From an uncultured Mollicutes bacterium (GTDB lineage: Bacteria > Bacillota_I > Bacilli_A > Acholeplasmatales > Anaeroplasmataceae), in NCBI GenBank assembly GCA_947177025.1, contig CAMWSQ010000003.1, positions 1-36,446 of the forward strand: a stretch of 36,446 bases of DNA, in the 5' to 3' direction. Positions 17,675 through 26,622 of this stretch are shown here, piece after piece. Position 1 is the first letter of the stretch, and each line of letters starts with the position of its first letter. The position numbers were made by a program, and so were the translations under genes. The notes under the pieces were generated by a model, which was not told where the DNA came from, did not search any database, and saw only the letters and a program-made list of their open reading frames with translations.

Positions 17675-18633
17675 ATACTTTCTTTCTTTGACTTTCTTAA
17701 AAGTTCATTAAAATCCTCAATGACCTGATCGACTTCCTCCCAGCTAGCAAGAGTTGCACCACAGGCCAAATCATGACCGCCACCACCATATTTTTTAGCA
17801 ATAGATACTATGGATAATTCCCTAGAACGGAATTCCCCTACAATCGCGTGATTTGCAATGTCCAAAGTGAAATTGCACCAAATTGGAATCTCTGTGATGC
17901 CAGCCATTACACTGACCATTCCTCTAGAAACTGTAAAGAAATCAATATTAAACCGTTCAAATACATCTTCTTTATTCTTTAAATATCCTACTCCCTCTGC
18001 AGTTGTCTGAAATTGAGTACCAAACCAGTTTTTGATTTGACGATCCTTCAAGCTTTCTGTATAAAGGTTCCTATAGATAAATTCCTTATCTGCACCTAGA
18101 TTTAAGAGCTTTCCTGCAGTAAACAATGTATCTCCTGTTGTTTCTCCATATTGGAAACGACCACTATCTGTTACGATTCCACCAAATAAGGCAGTTGCAG
18201 CATCTTTAGGAATCATAAGATTTCTTGCCAAAAGAATTTCTGTAATTAACTCACATACTGCAATCTTAGTTGGATCAGCTATAACATTCTCTGTAATATC
18301 ACAGGCATTTTTGTGGTGGTCAATAACAAAAACATCCTTTGCAAGACGATAGCGATCATCACTAACCATATTGGAAACTGCAACGTCTGTAATAATTGCA
18401 AGTGCTCCTGCATATGCTGCATCTTCAATTTCATCCATTTGTCCTAAAAATGCATATCTAGAGCTCATATCCCCAACCATAAAAATTTTTTTCTTTGGAT
18501 AGGCAGTCTTTAATACTAATGCAAGTCCTCGTTGACTTCCTAAGGCATCTAAATCTGGTCGAGAATGTCTATGGAGGATGATTGTATCATGGCTTTCTAT
18601 CATTTGAAATAGCTTTTCAATCATTTGTATCAC
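17671..18633 (-). CDS. DHH/DHHA1 phosphoesterase, NrnA-like bifunctional oligoribonuclease/pAp phosphatase
   Basis: HRHSRPDLDALGSQ; VIDHHKNA; GIVTDSGRFQYG; KKYGGGGHDLACGA. Confidence 0.92.
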   Translation of the reverse strand: MIQMIEKLFQMIESHDTIILHRHSRPDLDALGSQRGLALVLKTAYPKKKIFMVGDMSSRYAFLGQMDEIEDAAYAGALAIITDVAVSNMVSDDRYRLAKDVFVIDHHKNACDITENVIADPTKIAVCELITEILLARNLMIPKDAATALFGGIVTDSGRFQYGETTGDTLFTAGKLLNLGADKEFIYRNLYTESLKDRQIKNWFGTQFQTTAEGVGYLKNKEDVFERFNIDFFTVSRGMVSVMAGITEIPIWCNFTLDIANHAIVGEFRSRELSIVSIAKKYGGGGHDLACGATLASWEEVDQVIEDFNELLRKSKKESI

Positions 18634-18662
18634 CTAAATAGTATTATAAAATAATTCAAATG

Positions 18663-18685
18663 AAAAAAAAAGGGCATTTGCCCTT
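18663..18685 (-). terminator. Intrinsic terminator after phoH
   Basis: AAGGGCAAATGCCCTT followed by T tract on minus strand. Confidence 0.8.
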
Positions 18686-19640
18686 AATTTGTAATATTTG
18701 CAAATTTTTCAATGATTTTTCCCACTAATGGATGTCTTACAACATCAAAAGTTTCAAATTCTACAACAGAAACTTCCTTTAAATCCTTGAGCATTTCTGA
18801 GGCAATCTTTAATCCAGAACGCTTGGAAGATGGTAAATCTACCTGAGAACAGTCTCCAGTAACAATCATTTTTGAATGGAAGCCCAATCTCGTTAAAAAC
18901 ATCTTTAACTGGTCTACTGTTGCATTCTGGGCTTCATCTAAAATGATGATTGCATTTTCTAGAGTTCTACCTCTCATGTAGGCTAAAGGCGCAATTTCCA
19001 GAATTTGCTTTTCAATTAAAGCATTTGTCCCTTCAACACCTAGCATATCATATAATGCATCATACAAAGGTCTTAAATAAGGATCCACCTTTTCCTTCAA
19101 ATCTCCTGGTAAAAATCCTAAGGATTCTCCTGCCTCTACTGCAGGTCGAGTTAAAATGATTTTTTGGACTGCTCCCTTCTTTAGCTGCATCACTGCGTAA
19201 ACAACCGCCAAATAGGTTTTACCAGAACCTGCTGAACCGATAGAAAAAATTAAGTCCTTATGCTCTAAATCCTTTAAATAGGAAGCCTGCTTCAAGGTTT
19301 TTGCATACACTGGTTTATTGCTTTGGGTATACCCAATTGGTTTACGATTCTTTAAGAAGGCTATATATTCATCCTTACGATTGGCCTCCATAATCTTCTT
19401 AAGATATAGTATATCTCGACTCGTAATATGAATTCCCATCATGGATATTTCTAATAATGTCTCCATAAATAGAGAAAGCTTTTCTTCAAGTACGGCATCA
19501 TTTAAGTCAGAAAGAATGGTATCTCCATGGATATCAATCACACAGCCAAATAATTCTTCTATAATTTTTAAATTGTCATTCTGAATTCCACAAATATTTT
19601 TTGCATCATTGGCATTCGTAATTTTACAGCGTAATTTCAA
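18684..19640 (-). CDS. phoH: PhoH-family ATPase; TTG start
   Basis: SIGSAGSGKTYLAV; RPAVEAGESLGFLPGDLKEKVDPYLRPLYDAL; ILDEAQNAT; TGDCSQVDLP; start TTG preceded by AAAGGAG. Confidence 0.96.
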   Translation of the reverse strand: MKLRCKITNANDAKNICGIQNDNLKIIEELFGCVIDIHGDTILSDLNDAVLEEKLSLFMETLLEISMMGIHITSRDILYLKKIMEANRKDEYIAFLKNRKPIGYTQSNKPVYAKTLKQASYLKDLEHKDLIFSIGSAGSGKTYLAVVYAVMQLKKGAVQKIILTRPAVEAGESLGFLPGDLKEKVDPYLRPLYDALYDMLGVEGTNALIEKQILEIAPLAYMRGRTLENAIIILDEAQNATVDQLKMFLTRLGFHSKMIVTGDCSQVDLPSSKRSGLKIASEMLKDLKEVSVVEFETFDVVRHPLVGKIIEKFANITN

Positions 19641-19646
19641 ATGATT

Positions 19647-20720
19647 TCACTCCTTTAAACGAAATTCTCCTATAGATTCATATTTTTTAACAATGAAAGT
19701 AAAGATATAGGAGTCTTCTGTTTCTTCTACTTTCGTATTTGCCATAGAAATGATATGTTCTTGCTCATTACTCATATGTGCGTTAAAATCTTCTTCAATT
19801 TGCTTTTGAGCAAGTTCATAGGCATCCTTTTGGCTATATGTAAATATTATAACATTTTTTTTCGTTTCTGCAATTTTTTTGAGTGAAAAGAAATCAAATA
19901 AATTAAAAACCAAAGTATCTTCTCTATCATACAAGTCAAAGGACGTCTTTTTTCCTAAAGAAAAATCCCATTGAAACAAGGATACATCATAATAGTTCGA
20001 TTGCTCATTTGTAAGCTGATCTACTTTTCTTTCCTTTGGAATTGTAATTTCCATTTTATCGTATGTCGTTGCAAGAACCATTCCTCTTACTGCTGCATTG
20101 CCTTCAATCAAAATATCTCCTGTGCGCACATATTTATTCTTGCTTACAACACTCTTCCCATTGTACACATAAAATACATCCACAATACCATCCTTTTTGG
20201 CAACAATATTCCCTTCTAATGGAGCTGAAAGTGAATAATTTGCCTCATCTACATTGGCGATATAAACAGAAATTACATTATTCTTGCAGCTGACATTGAT
20301 ATAAGGATATTCAAAATAGGTCTTTTGCATATCCTTTGAAAATTCCTTATAGTTGATGCTGCAAAAATCAAAGCAGAGTAATTTACGATAGCTGGATTTG
20401 ATTCTATATTCTATTTCACTATTAATCGGTGTATCTCGATTAAATTCAATCCTTGACACTCGATAGATATTCATATAAAGTAAGGACAGCAAAAAAAGAA
20501 CTCCTGTTACCAATAATCCATATCTAGAGAAAAATCGTAAAATTTTAGATCGCATACTTTCTATGATTTTAAATTCATAGTTTGTCCGTTTTAAAATGTT
20601 ATAGGAACCCCCTTCAATCTCAAAGGTCACTTCATCATCATTAATACTCAAATTACTAGAAATAATTTTGTTACTAATCTTAAAGTAGTCATCCTTATTC
20701 ATTTTAATTTTATAGATCAT
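19647..20720 (-). CDS. yqfD: YqfD-family (sporulation-associated) protein
   Basis: Single TM, RVSRIEF domain, GNIVAKKDGIVDVFYVYNGKSVVSKNKYVRTGDILIEG; synteny yqfC-yqfD-phoH. Confidence 0.85.
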   Translation of the reverse strand: MIYKIKMNKDDYFKISNKIISSNLSINDDEVTFEIEGGSYNILKRTNYEFKIIESMRSKILRFFSRYGLLVTGVLFLLSLLYMNIYRVSRIEFNRDTPINSEIEYRIKSSYRKLLCFDFCSINYKEFSKDMQKTYFEYPYINVSCKNNVISVYIANVDEANYSLSAPLEGNIVAKKDGIVDVFYVYNGKSVVSKNKYVRTGDILIEGNAAVRGMVLATTYDKMEITIPKERKVDQLTNEQSNYYDVSLFQWDFSLGKKTSFDLYDREDTLVFNLFDFFSLKKIAETKKNVIIFTYSQKDAYELAQKQIEEDFNAHMSNEQEHIISMANTKVEETEDSYIFTFIVKKYESIGEFRLKE

Positions 20721-20723
20721 TTG

Positions 20724-20912
20724 TTAGGCCTCTTTCATTTCTATTTTAGTAATAACCCCGTGTATGACAATTTTATCCTTATCCAATCGTAGCACCTTTA
20801 AGGTATCTCCATGAATACTGATTTTATCTAATGTTATTAAATCATGATTGATTTGAAGAATTTGCCGATAATTGCTTACAGCTAAAATATTTTTATAATA
20901 TTCAAATTCCAT
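20724..20912 (-). CDS. yqfC: YabP/YqfC-family (sporulation-associated) protein; start taken at the internal ATG with AGGTG SD
   Basis: MEFEYYKNILAVSNYRQILQINHDLITLDKISIHGDTLKVLRLDKDKIVIHGVITKIEM; adjacent to yqfD. Confidence 0.8.
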   Translation of the reverse strand: MEFEYYKNILAVSNYRQILQINHDLITLDKISIHGDTLKVLRLDKDKIVIHGVITKIEMKEA

Positions 20913-20935
20913 ACTTTCACCTGTATTTAGAATAT

Positions 20936-20960
20936 GAAAAAAGGTGGACTTAACCACCTA
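20936..20960 (-). terminator. Intrinsic terminator after the RluA-family gene
   Basis: AGGTGG-TTAAGT-CCACCT followed by T6 on minus strand. Confidence 0.7.
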
Positions 20961-21590
20961 CAAATGTAACGTTTTATGTTCAAATTTCATGAGTTTTTGC
21001 GTAACAGGATGATAAAAGCTTAAGGAATACGCCTCTAGAGGAAAATTTTCATAGGAAATGGTTTGTTTTCCTCCATACTTTTTATCACCGTATAAAGGAT
21101 GCCCTATTAGAGAAAACTGAGACCTGATTTGATGAAACCTCCCTGTTTTCAAAGTAATATCTACTAGAGTTCTATCCTCACGATGCTCTACCACTTTATA
21201 TTCCAATATAGCTTCTTGTCCTTGAGGATCAAAATAGCTCTTTTTTTCTGCTTCATTTTTAGATAAGGTATGTTTAAGAAGCCCTTCCTCTTGTAAATTT
21301 CCTTCTACAATTGCTAGATACTTCTTTTCAAACTGATGATTTTGAATTTGAGCAGTCAAACGACTGGCTGCCTTAGAGGTTTTAGCAAACACCATAATGC
21401 CACTTGTGAACAAATCCAATCGGTGAACTAATCCTAAATAGACATTTCCAGGCTTTTGATATTTTTCCTTAAGATATGCTTTTAAAAGAGTCAGCATATC
21501 TTCTTTATTGCTTCCATCTGCTTGGGATAATACTCCTTTGGGCTTAACAGCAACCAGCAAATGATTGTCCTCATATACTATCTCAATCAT
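20958..21590 (-). CDS. RluA/RluD-family RNA pseudouridine synthase
   Basis: LVHRLDLFTSGIMVFAKTSKAASRL; KTGRFHQIRSQFSLIGHPLYGDKKYG. Confidence 0.95.
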   Translation of the reverse strand: MIEIVYEDNHLLVAVKPKGVLSQADGSNKEDMLTLLKAYLKEKYQKPGNVYLGLVHRLDLFTSGIMVFAKTSKAASRLTAQIQNHQFEKKYLAIVEGNLQEEGLLKHTLSKNEAEKKSYFDPQGQEAILEYKVVEHREDRTLVDITLKTGRFHQIRSQFSLIGHPLYGDKKYGGKQTISYENFPLEAYSLSFYHPVTQKLMKFEHKTLHL

Positions 21591-22467
21591 GCTTTTCCTT
21601 CCACTTCTTTAAGGCCTTAACTAAAGCCTTTAAGGTAGGCTTATCAAAGCTATTTTGGCTATAAATTAAATAAATTCCTTGATTTGCTTTAAAATTGACA
21701 AGCTCCATTCGTTTCACTGAAGAAAACCTTTCACATAAATCAGCATACATAAAGCCAATTCCATCCTTCTCCTTAATTAATTCTGCAAGCAAATAAGGAG
21801 AATTGGAATGAAATGTTGGAATATTCGTAATATTAATATTACTATTTTTAAGACTTTGAAGAGTTGCCTCACACATTCCATCCTCAGCAGCTCCTAAAAT
21901 TAAAGGATTATTCTTCAGCATATCTCGAGTAACACGCTTAATTTCCTTAAATTTTCCTTCGGTATAGCACACAGGAACTATTGCTTCACTGGACAACTGA
22001 ATTCCATCAAATGCATTATCATCATAATACCCATCTACTATCGCAAAGTCTAGTTTTCCTTCCTTTAATGCAGCAAAGATGGATTGGGCAGAAAGAGATA
22101 GAATCGTGGCGTCTGAATTATATACATCAAATAAATAGCTCAATAAATGATTTTTAGAACACATCATAATTGCAGAATTGCTGATGCCTAACACTAGAGT
22201 TTTCTTTAAGGATAAGGAATCAGAAATAGCTTCTGTCAATTCTCTAGATTGATTGATCATTCTTCTGGCATATTCTACTAGGATTTGTCCCTGCTTTGTA
22301 AGTTCAAAGCTTTTTCTGCTTAAAAAAATCTCAATATCAAATTCTGTTTCTAAGGATTTGATATGGTGGGTTACTGCTGGCTGTGTAATGAACAAACGCT
22401 GTGCAGTTTTTGTGTAATTTTTCATTTGGACTAAGGTTAATAATGTCATTAAACGAGGGTCGTTCAT
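21583..22467 (-). CDS. LysR-family transcriptional regulator
   Basis: N-terminal wHTH LVQMKNYTKTAQRLFITQPAVTHHIKSLETEF. Confidence 0.95.
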   Translation of the reverse strand: MNDPRLMTLLTLVQMKNYTKTAQRLFITQPAVTHHIKSLETEFDIEIFLSRKSFELTKQGQILVEYARRMINQSRELTEAISDSLSLKKTLVLGISNSAIMMCSKNHLLSYLFDVYNSDATILSLSAQSIFAALKEGKLDFAIVDGYYDDNAFDGIQLSSEAIVPVCYTEGKFKEIKRVTRDMLKNNPLILGAAEDGMCEATLQSLKNSNINITNIPTFHSNSPYLLAELIKEKDGIGFMYADLCERFSSVKRMELVNFKANQGIYLIYSQNSFDKPTLKALVKALKKWKEKHD

Positions 22468-22539
22468 CTCAACATCTCCTATAAATCAAATTTATAATAT
22501 AACAAAATTATATAAATTTCATTTTAGTTTGTCAAGCCA

Positions 22540-23529
22540 TTAGAAAAGATATATTGCAAGGAAAACCAAAATTACCTGAATTCCGTAAAAAATCAAATCA
22601 ATTTGGATTTCCTTTAACCCACAGGCCTCCAAATGATGATGGAAGGGAGCCATTTTAAATAGGCGTTTCCCATGTGTTCTTTTAAAATAGAATACCTGCA
22701 ATATCACAGATAGAGTTTCAAAGATAAATAGACCTGCCATCAAAATAAATGCTGGGATAGAATTTAAATAGATACTTGTGATTGCATAGAATGCCCCTAA
22801 GCCTAAGGAGCCTACATCTCCCATAAACAAAAAGGCCTTTGGTAAATTCATACACCAGAATACAAATAGGACGATATGGAAGCATAAAAGCATATAGAAA
22901 ATATCCATTTTCCTCATTTCATAGGAAAGAATCATAAGCCCAATTCCAAAAATCAAACTACATCCACCACATAGTCCATCAACTCCATCCATCAAATTCC
23001 AAGCATTTGAACTGGCTAAAAGCAGCCATAGAATAATGATTCCAAAAAACCATTTTAGATCTAAAGAATATCCAAAGAGGGATAGAGTTGTATCATTTTG
23101 ATTTTTTAAATAAAAGAAAAATACTGTTCCAGCAATAAGGATTTCAATTAAAATTTTAAAAGATGGCTTTAATCCATCATTCTTCTTTAATAGAATGATA
23201 AGAATGTCATCAATTACTCCTAAAATTCCAAAGCATATCGTCGCAAACAAAATCATACTGGTTTGTTCAGAATAGGGAACAAAAAAAAGAGGGAGTACTA
23301 AAAAGATAATACCACCCATGGTAATTGTACCATTCTTCTTTTTATGTGAGGCAAGACCTAGCTCACGTTCTGTCTGAGAAAGTTTTTTGAAAACCTTCAC
23401 ATATATAGAATAGAGGAAAATACTAGCTAAAGAAACGACTAACAGCTTAATGATTTGAAATCCATTCATAAATGACCTCCTGATCTGAATATGGGTATTT
23501 GACTCCTTGAATATCGATATACTCTTCAC
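22540..23529 (-). CDS. mraY: Phospho-N-acetylmuramoyl-pentapeptide-transferase; likely start at internal ATG about 23469 (MNGFQIIKL)
   Basis: KKKNGTITMGGIIFL; WNLMDGVDGLCGG; FMGDVGSLGLGA; APFHHHLEACGL. Confidence 0.96.
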   Translation of the reverse strand: MKSISIFKESNTHIQIRRSFMNGFQIIKLLVVSLASIFLYSIYVKVFKKLSQTERELGLASHKKKNGTITMGGIIFLVLPLFFVPYSEQTSMILFATICFGILGVIDDILIILLKKNDGLKPSFKILIEILIAGTVFFFYLKNQNDTTLSLFGYSLDLKWFFGIIILWLLLASSNAWNLMDGVDGLCGGCSLIFGIGLMILSYEMRKMDIFYMLLCFHIVLFVFWCMNLPKAFLFMGDVGSLGLGAFYAITSIYLNSIPAFILMAGLFIFETLSVILQVFYFKRTHGKRLFKMAPFHHHLEACGLKEIQIDLIFYGIQVILVFLAIYLF

Positions 23530-24868
23530 TGCCTTTTCCTAAAACGAGGAGAAAATCTTGTTCTTCTAACTCATTTAAGGCTTCATGGATTGCGGTAGTT
23601 CTATCTACGATACTCTCAAATTTCTTTTTAGATGCGGATTGGATATCCTTAATAATTTGTTTTGGATTCTCAAAACGAGGGTTATCAGTTGTTAGGATAA
23701 CTCTTGCATTCACTTCACCTAATAGCTTTCCAATCATACGTCTTTTTTCCTTCTCTCGATTTCCACCACAGCCAAGGACAATTGTAAGGTTCTTCCTGCA
23801 TAATTTTAAAGTTTCTTCTATAGCTTGCTTTGTTGCAGAGAAGGTATGTGCATAATCAATCATAATAAATCGATTCTTATATTCTATCACATTCATACGT
23901 CCTGAAACGGAAGTATACTGAGATATAAAATCCTTGAATCTACTATAAGGAATTTTATATGCCTTACATAAGCCCAAAACAGCCAAGCAATTATAGATAT
24001 TGAACTGTCCTAAAAGCTTTGTTTTATAAAGCTGGTTTTCCATATAAAAGGAAATTCCTTGAACTGTGGAGGTATTCAATGTACCAAGCAAATCTACAGC
24101 TGATTTCATTCCATAGGTAATGATCTTTGCCTCAGTAAATTGGGCATATTTTAAGTAAGCTTCTTCATCCTTATTTAATATAGCATATGAATTCTTAGAA
24201 AGCTTTATGAAGGGAACGAGCTTACAAAATAAATAGTGCTCTAGAGTTTTATGATAATCTAAATGGTCTTGACTAAAGTTTGTGAATACTAAAGCATCAA
24301 ATTCTATTCCATACACTCTCCACTGGTCTACAGAAATACTGGATACCTCCATAAAAATATTTTCCACTTTTTTCTTTTTAGCAAGACAAGCTGCCTCATA
24401 AATCGTCAAAATATCTGGAGTTGTATTGTTTGTTTTTTGCTCATAGCCTGAAAAAAAGACACCGTTTGACCCTATGAGCATACTTTTCTTGCCGATGGAA
24501 TTAAAAAAATGATAGGCAATAGTGGATGTCGTTGTCTTTCCATTTGTGCCTATTACACCAATCCATTTCATATTTTTTAGCTTCTTTTTATAAAAATATT
24601 TGGCAACAAGAGCTAAAATCTTTCTTGGTTGGTCAACTACTATATGATTTAAGCCAGTTAACTTACATGACTTACTAATAATGGTTTGAACACCATGTCC
24701 AATTGCTTCCTTTATATCCTCTAATGGTTCTTCCCTTAAAGCAATAAAAAGCGTATCCTTTGTACAGGTGCTTGCAGTAAAGGAAATATCCTTTATCCAA
24801 TGATTATCTTTCACAAGTGGAAGTCCTACCTGCTTGAGTATCGTATTTATTTTCAAATGTATCACCAA
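23447..24868 (-). CDS. murE: UDP-N-acetylmuramoyl-tripeptide synthetase; DNPR motif suggests the meso-DAP-adding type
   Basis: GVIGTNGKTTTSTIAYH; NTTPDIL; MEVSS; TTDNPRFENP; start codon uncertain (TTG candidates). Confidence 0.93.
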   Translation of the reverse strand: MVIHLKINTILKQVGLPLVKDNHWIKDISFTASTCTKDTLFIALREEPLEDIKEAIGHGVQTIISKSCKLTGLNHIVVDQPRKILALVAKYFYKKKLKNMKWIGVIGTNGKTTTSTIAYHFFNSIGKKSMLIGSNGVFFSGYEQKTNNTTPDILTIYEAACLAKKKKVENIFMEVSSISVDQWRVYGIEFDALVFTNFSQDHLDYHKTLEHYLFCKLVPFIKLSKNSYAILNKDEEAYLKYAQFTEAKIITYGMKSAVDLLGTLNTSTVQGISFYMENQLYKTKLLGQFNIYNCLAVLGLCKAYKIPYSRFKDFISQYTSVSGRMNVIEYKNRFIMIDYAHTFSATKQAIEETLKLCRKNLTIVLGCGGNREKEKRRMIGKLLGEVNARVILTTDNPRFENPKQIIKDIQSASKKKFESIVDRTTAIHEALNELEEQDFLLVLGKGSEEYIDIQGVKYPYSDQEVIYEWISNH

Positions 24869-24897
24869 TACATCCTATGCAAATAAAACAATAAAAA

Positions 24898-25815
24898 TTA
24901 TATTTTTTTGTCAGAAAGCATTATTTTTTCTAAGCTATCCAATAGACTCACTGCTTCTATTTTTCCTAATGCAAGTGCCTCTGCCCGTTTTACTGCAAAC
25001 CAAGAGGAGGCAGACTTACCAATAAGCTTTTGAAAGCCTTTGAGATTGCTTTCAGTTAAATTATAATCTTTATAGGTTAATAGAAGCTCTATTTCATCTA
25101 AAGAACAAGCTGTAATTTTATACTGTATGAAAAAATCAGAAATCTCATTTATAGGAGTATCCCATAATAATCCAGCAAATCGAAGAATAAAGGTTGATCT
25201 TGTATATTTCATGATTTCTAAACCTTGACCCGAAATAGGAAAATAGGTTTCAAAGAATAAGGAATACTGTTTTAATACTAAGCTTGCAAAATCGGACAAT
25301 AGAATTCTTTGAAAAAAGGAAAAAAAGCCTTTAGGATCTTCTATCTGTTTTGGAAATATATGTGTAAGTATCCAGTTTTCTAAAGCTTCATCGAAATGAA
25401 ATCCTATAGACTCCTTTAAAGCAATTCCTCTCATCACATCCATAGGATGAGTGGGAAGCTTTAGAGAAGTCAATCTTTGATGCTGAATATCAAGTACAGC
25501 ATGGTACGGATCAACAATTCCTAAATGGGGATGGTATAATAGTGTTTCATATGTGAAATGACAGCCCTTATAATATTCTTCTTTTGATGTCATAAAATGG
25601 ATTAGAATTGGCTTAGGATAGGAGGAATATGCCATCGTTTTAGATCCGATTTTCTTTCCTTTTGGCATAGAAAAAAGAGGAGCTGATGTAATGACCTCAT
25701 ACTCCTCAATTGGTTTTCCTAACATATATTTTAAAATTGCTTCTCCTACAACGTAGGAATCATATTCCTTTAAATCAGTTTCTAAAATTTTTAAAAGATA
25801 TTGTTCTACTTTCAT
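24898..25815 (-). CDS. Degenerate tRNA nucleotidyltransferase (CCA-adding enzyme)-like protein
   Basis: SYVVGEAILKYMLGKPIEEYEVITSAP resembles ..YLVGGCVRDLLLGR.PKDIDIATSA; PMDVMRGIALKESIGFHFDE resembles the neck motif; catalytic DxD and GG..RD not conserved. Confidence 0.65.
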   Translation of the reverse strand: MKVEQYLLKILETDLKEYDSYVVGEAILKYMLGKPIEEYEVITSAPLFSMPKGKKIGSKTMAYSSYPKPILIHFMTSKEEYYKGCHFTYETLLYHPHLGIVDPYHAVLDIQHQRLTSLKLPTHPMDVMRGIALKESIGFHFDEALENWILTHIFPKQIEDPKGFFSFFQRILLSDFASLVLKQYSLFFETYFPISGQGLEIMKYTRSTFILRFAGLLWDTPINEISDFFIQYKITACSLDEIELLLTYKDYNLTESNLKGFQKLIGKSASSWFAVKRAEALALGKIEAVSLLDSLEKIMLSDKKI

Positions 25816-26622
25816 TTAATGCGCTAGAATTTCAACACCTGTTTCTGTAAGTAAAACAGTGTATTCAAATTGACTAGACCATCCTCCATCATCTGTATAA
25901 ATTGTCCAGTTGTTTTCCGCATCTAAAAAGACCTGTCTTGAGCCTTCATTGATCATAGGCTCAATTGTAAAGACCATTCCTGGAAATAAAATCATTCCTG
26001 TATTCTTATTTCCATAATGATAGATAAAGGGATCCTCATGGAATTCAATTCCAACGCCATGACCGCCAATTTCATGGACAACACTGAAGCCACATTCTTT
26101 TGCGTGACGTTCAATCGTATATCCAATATCTCGTAGTCTAGAAAATGGCTTTAGGTTCTTTACTGCAAGATCCAAACACTCCTTAGAAACCTCAACTAAG
26201 CGTTTTGCGATTGGATCGACATTCCCTATGAGAAACATTCTAGATGCGTCTGCATAATATCCATTATAGATCGTTGTGCAGTCCACATTTATAATATCTC
26301 CATTTTTTAGGATTGTATGCGCATCAGGTATTCCATGACAGACTTGGTCATTGATACTGGTACAGACACTTCTTGGAAATCCTTCATAGCCAAGTGGGGC
26401 ACAGATTCCCCCAAGCTCCTTCGTTTTAGAGGAAACAAGATCATCAATTTCTGCAGTACTCATTCCTGCATGAATGTTTTCTGCAACGTAGTCAAGCACC
26501 TTTGTATTGATTCTTCCAGCCTGACGGATTCCTTCAATTTGTTCCTTTGTTTTAATCATGCTTCTAGATGGAGTCTTTATACCTAAGGCCTGATACTTTT
26601 TGACTAATTCCTCATAGTTCAT
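25816..26622 (-). CDS. map: Type I methionine aminopeptidase
   Basis: SINDQVCHGIPD; DCTTIYNGYYADASRMF; GHGVGIEFHEDPF; GMVFTIEPM. Confidence 0.97.
   Translation of the reverse strand: MNYEELVKKYQALGIKTPSRSMIKTKEQIEGIRQAGRINTKVLDYVAENIHAGMSTAEIDDLVSSKTKELGGICAPLGYEGFPRSVCTSINDQVCHGIPDAHTILKNGDIINVDCTTIYNGYYADASRMFLIGNVDPIAKRLVEVSKECLDLAVKNLKPFSRLRDIGYTIERHAKECGFSVVHEIGGHGVGIEFHEDPFIYHYGNKNTGMILFPGMVFTIEPMINEGSRQVFLDAENNWTIYTDDGGWSSQFEYTVLLTETGVEILAH

Noticed and set aside
22468-22540. AT-rich inverted-repeat-like sequence upstream of the LysR gene as an operator
   Set aside because: Base composition alone gives such near-palindromes; no clear T-N11-A site with supporting divergent gene.
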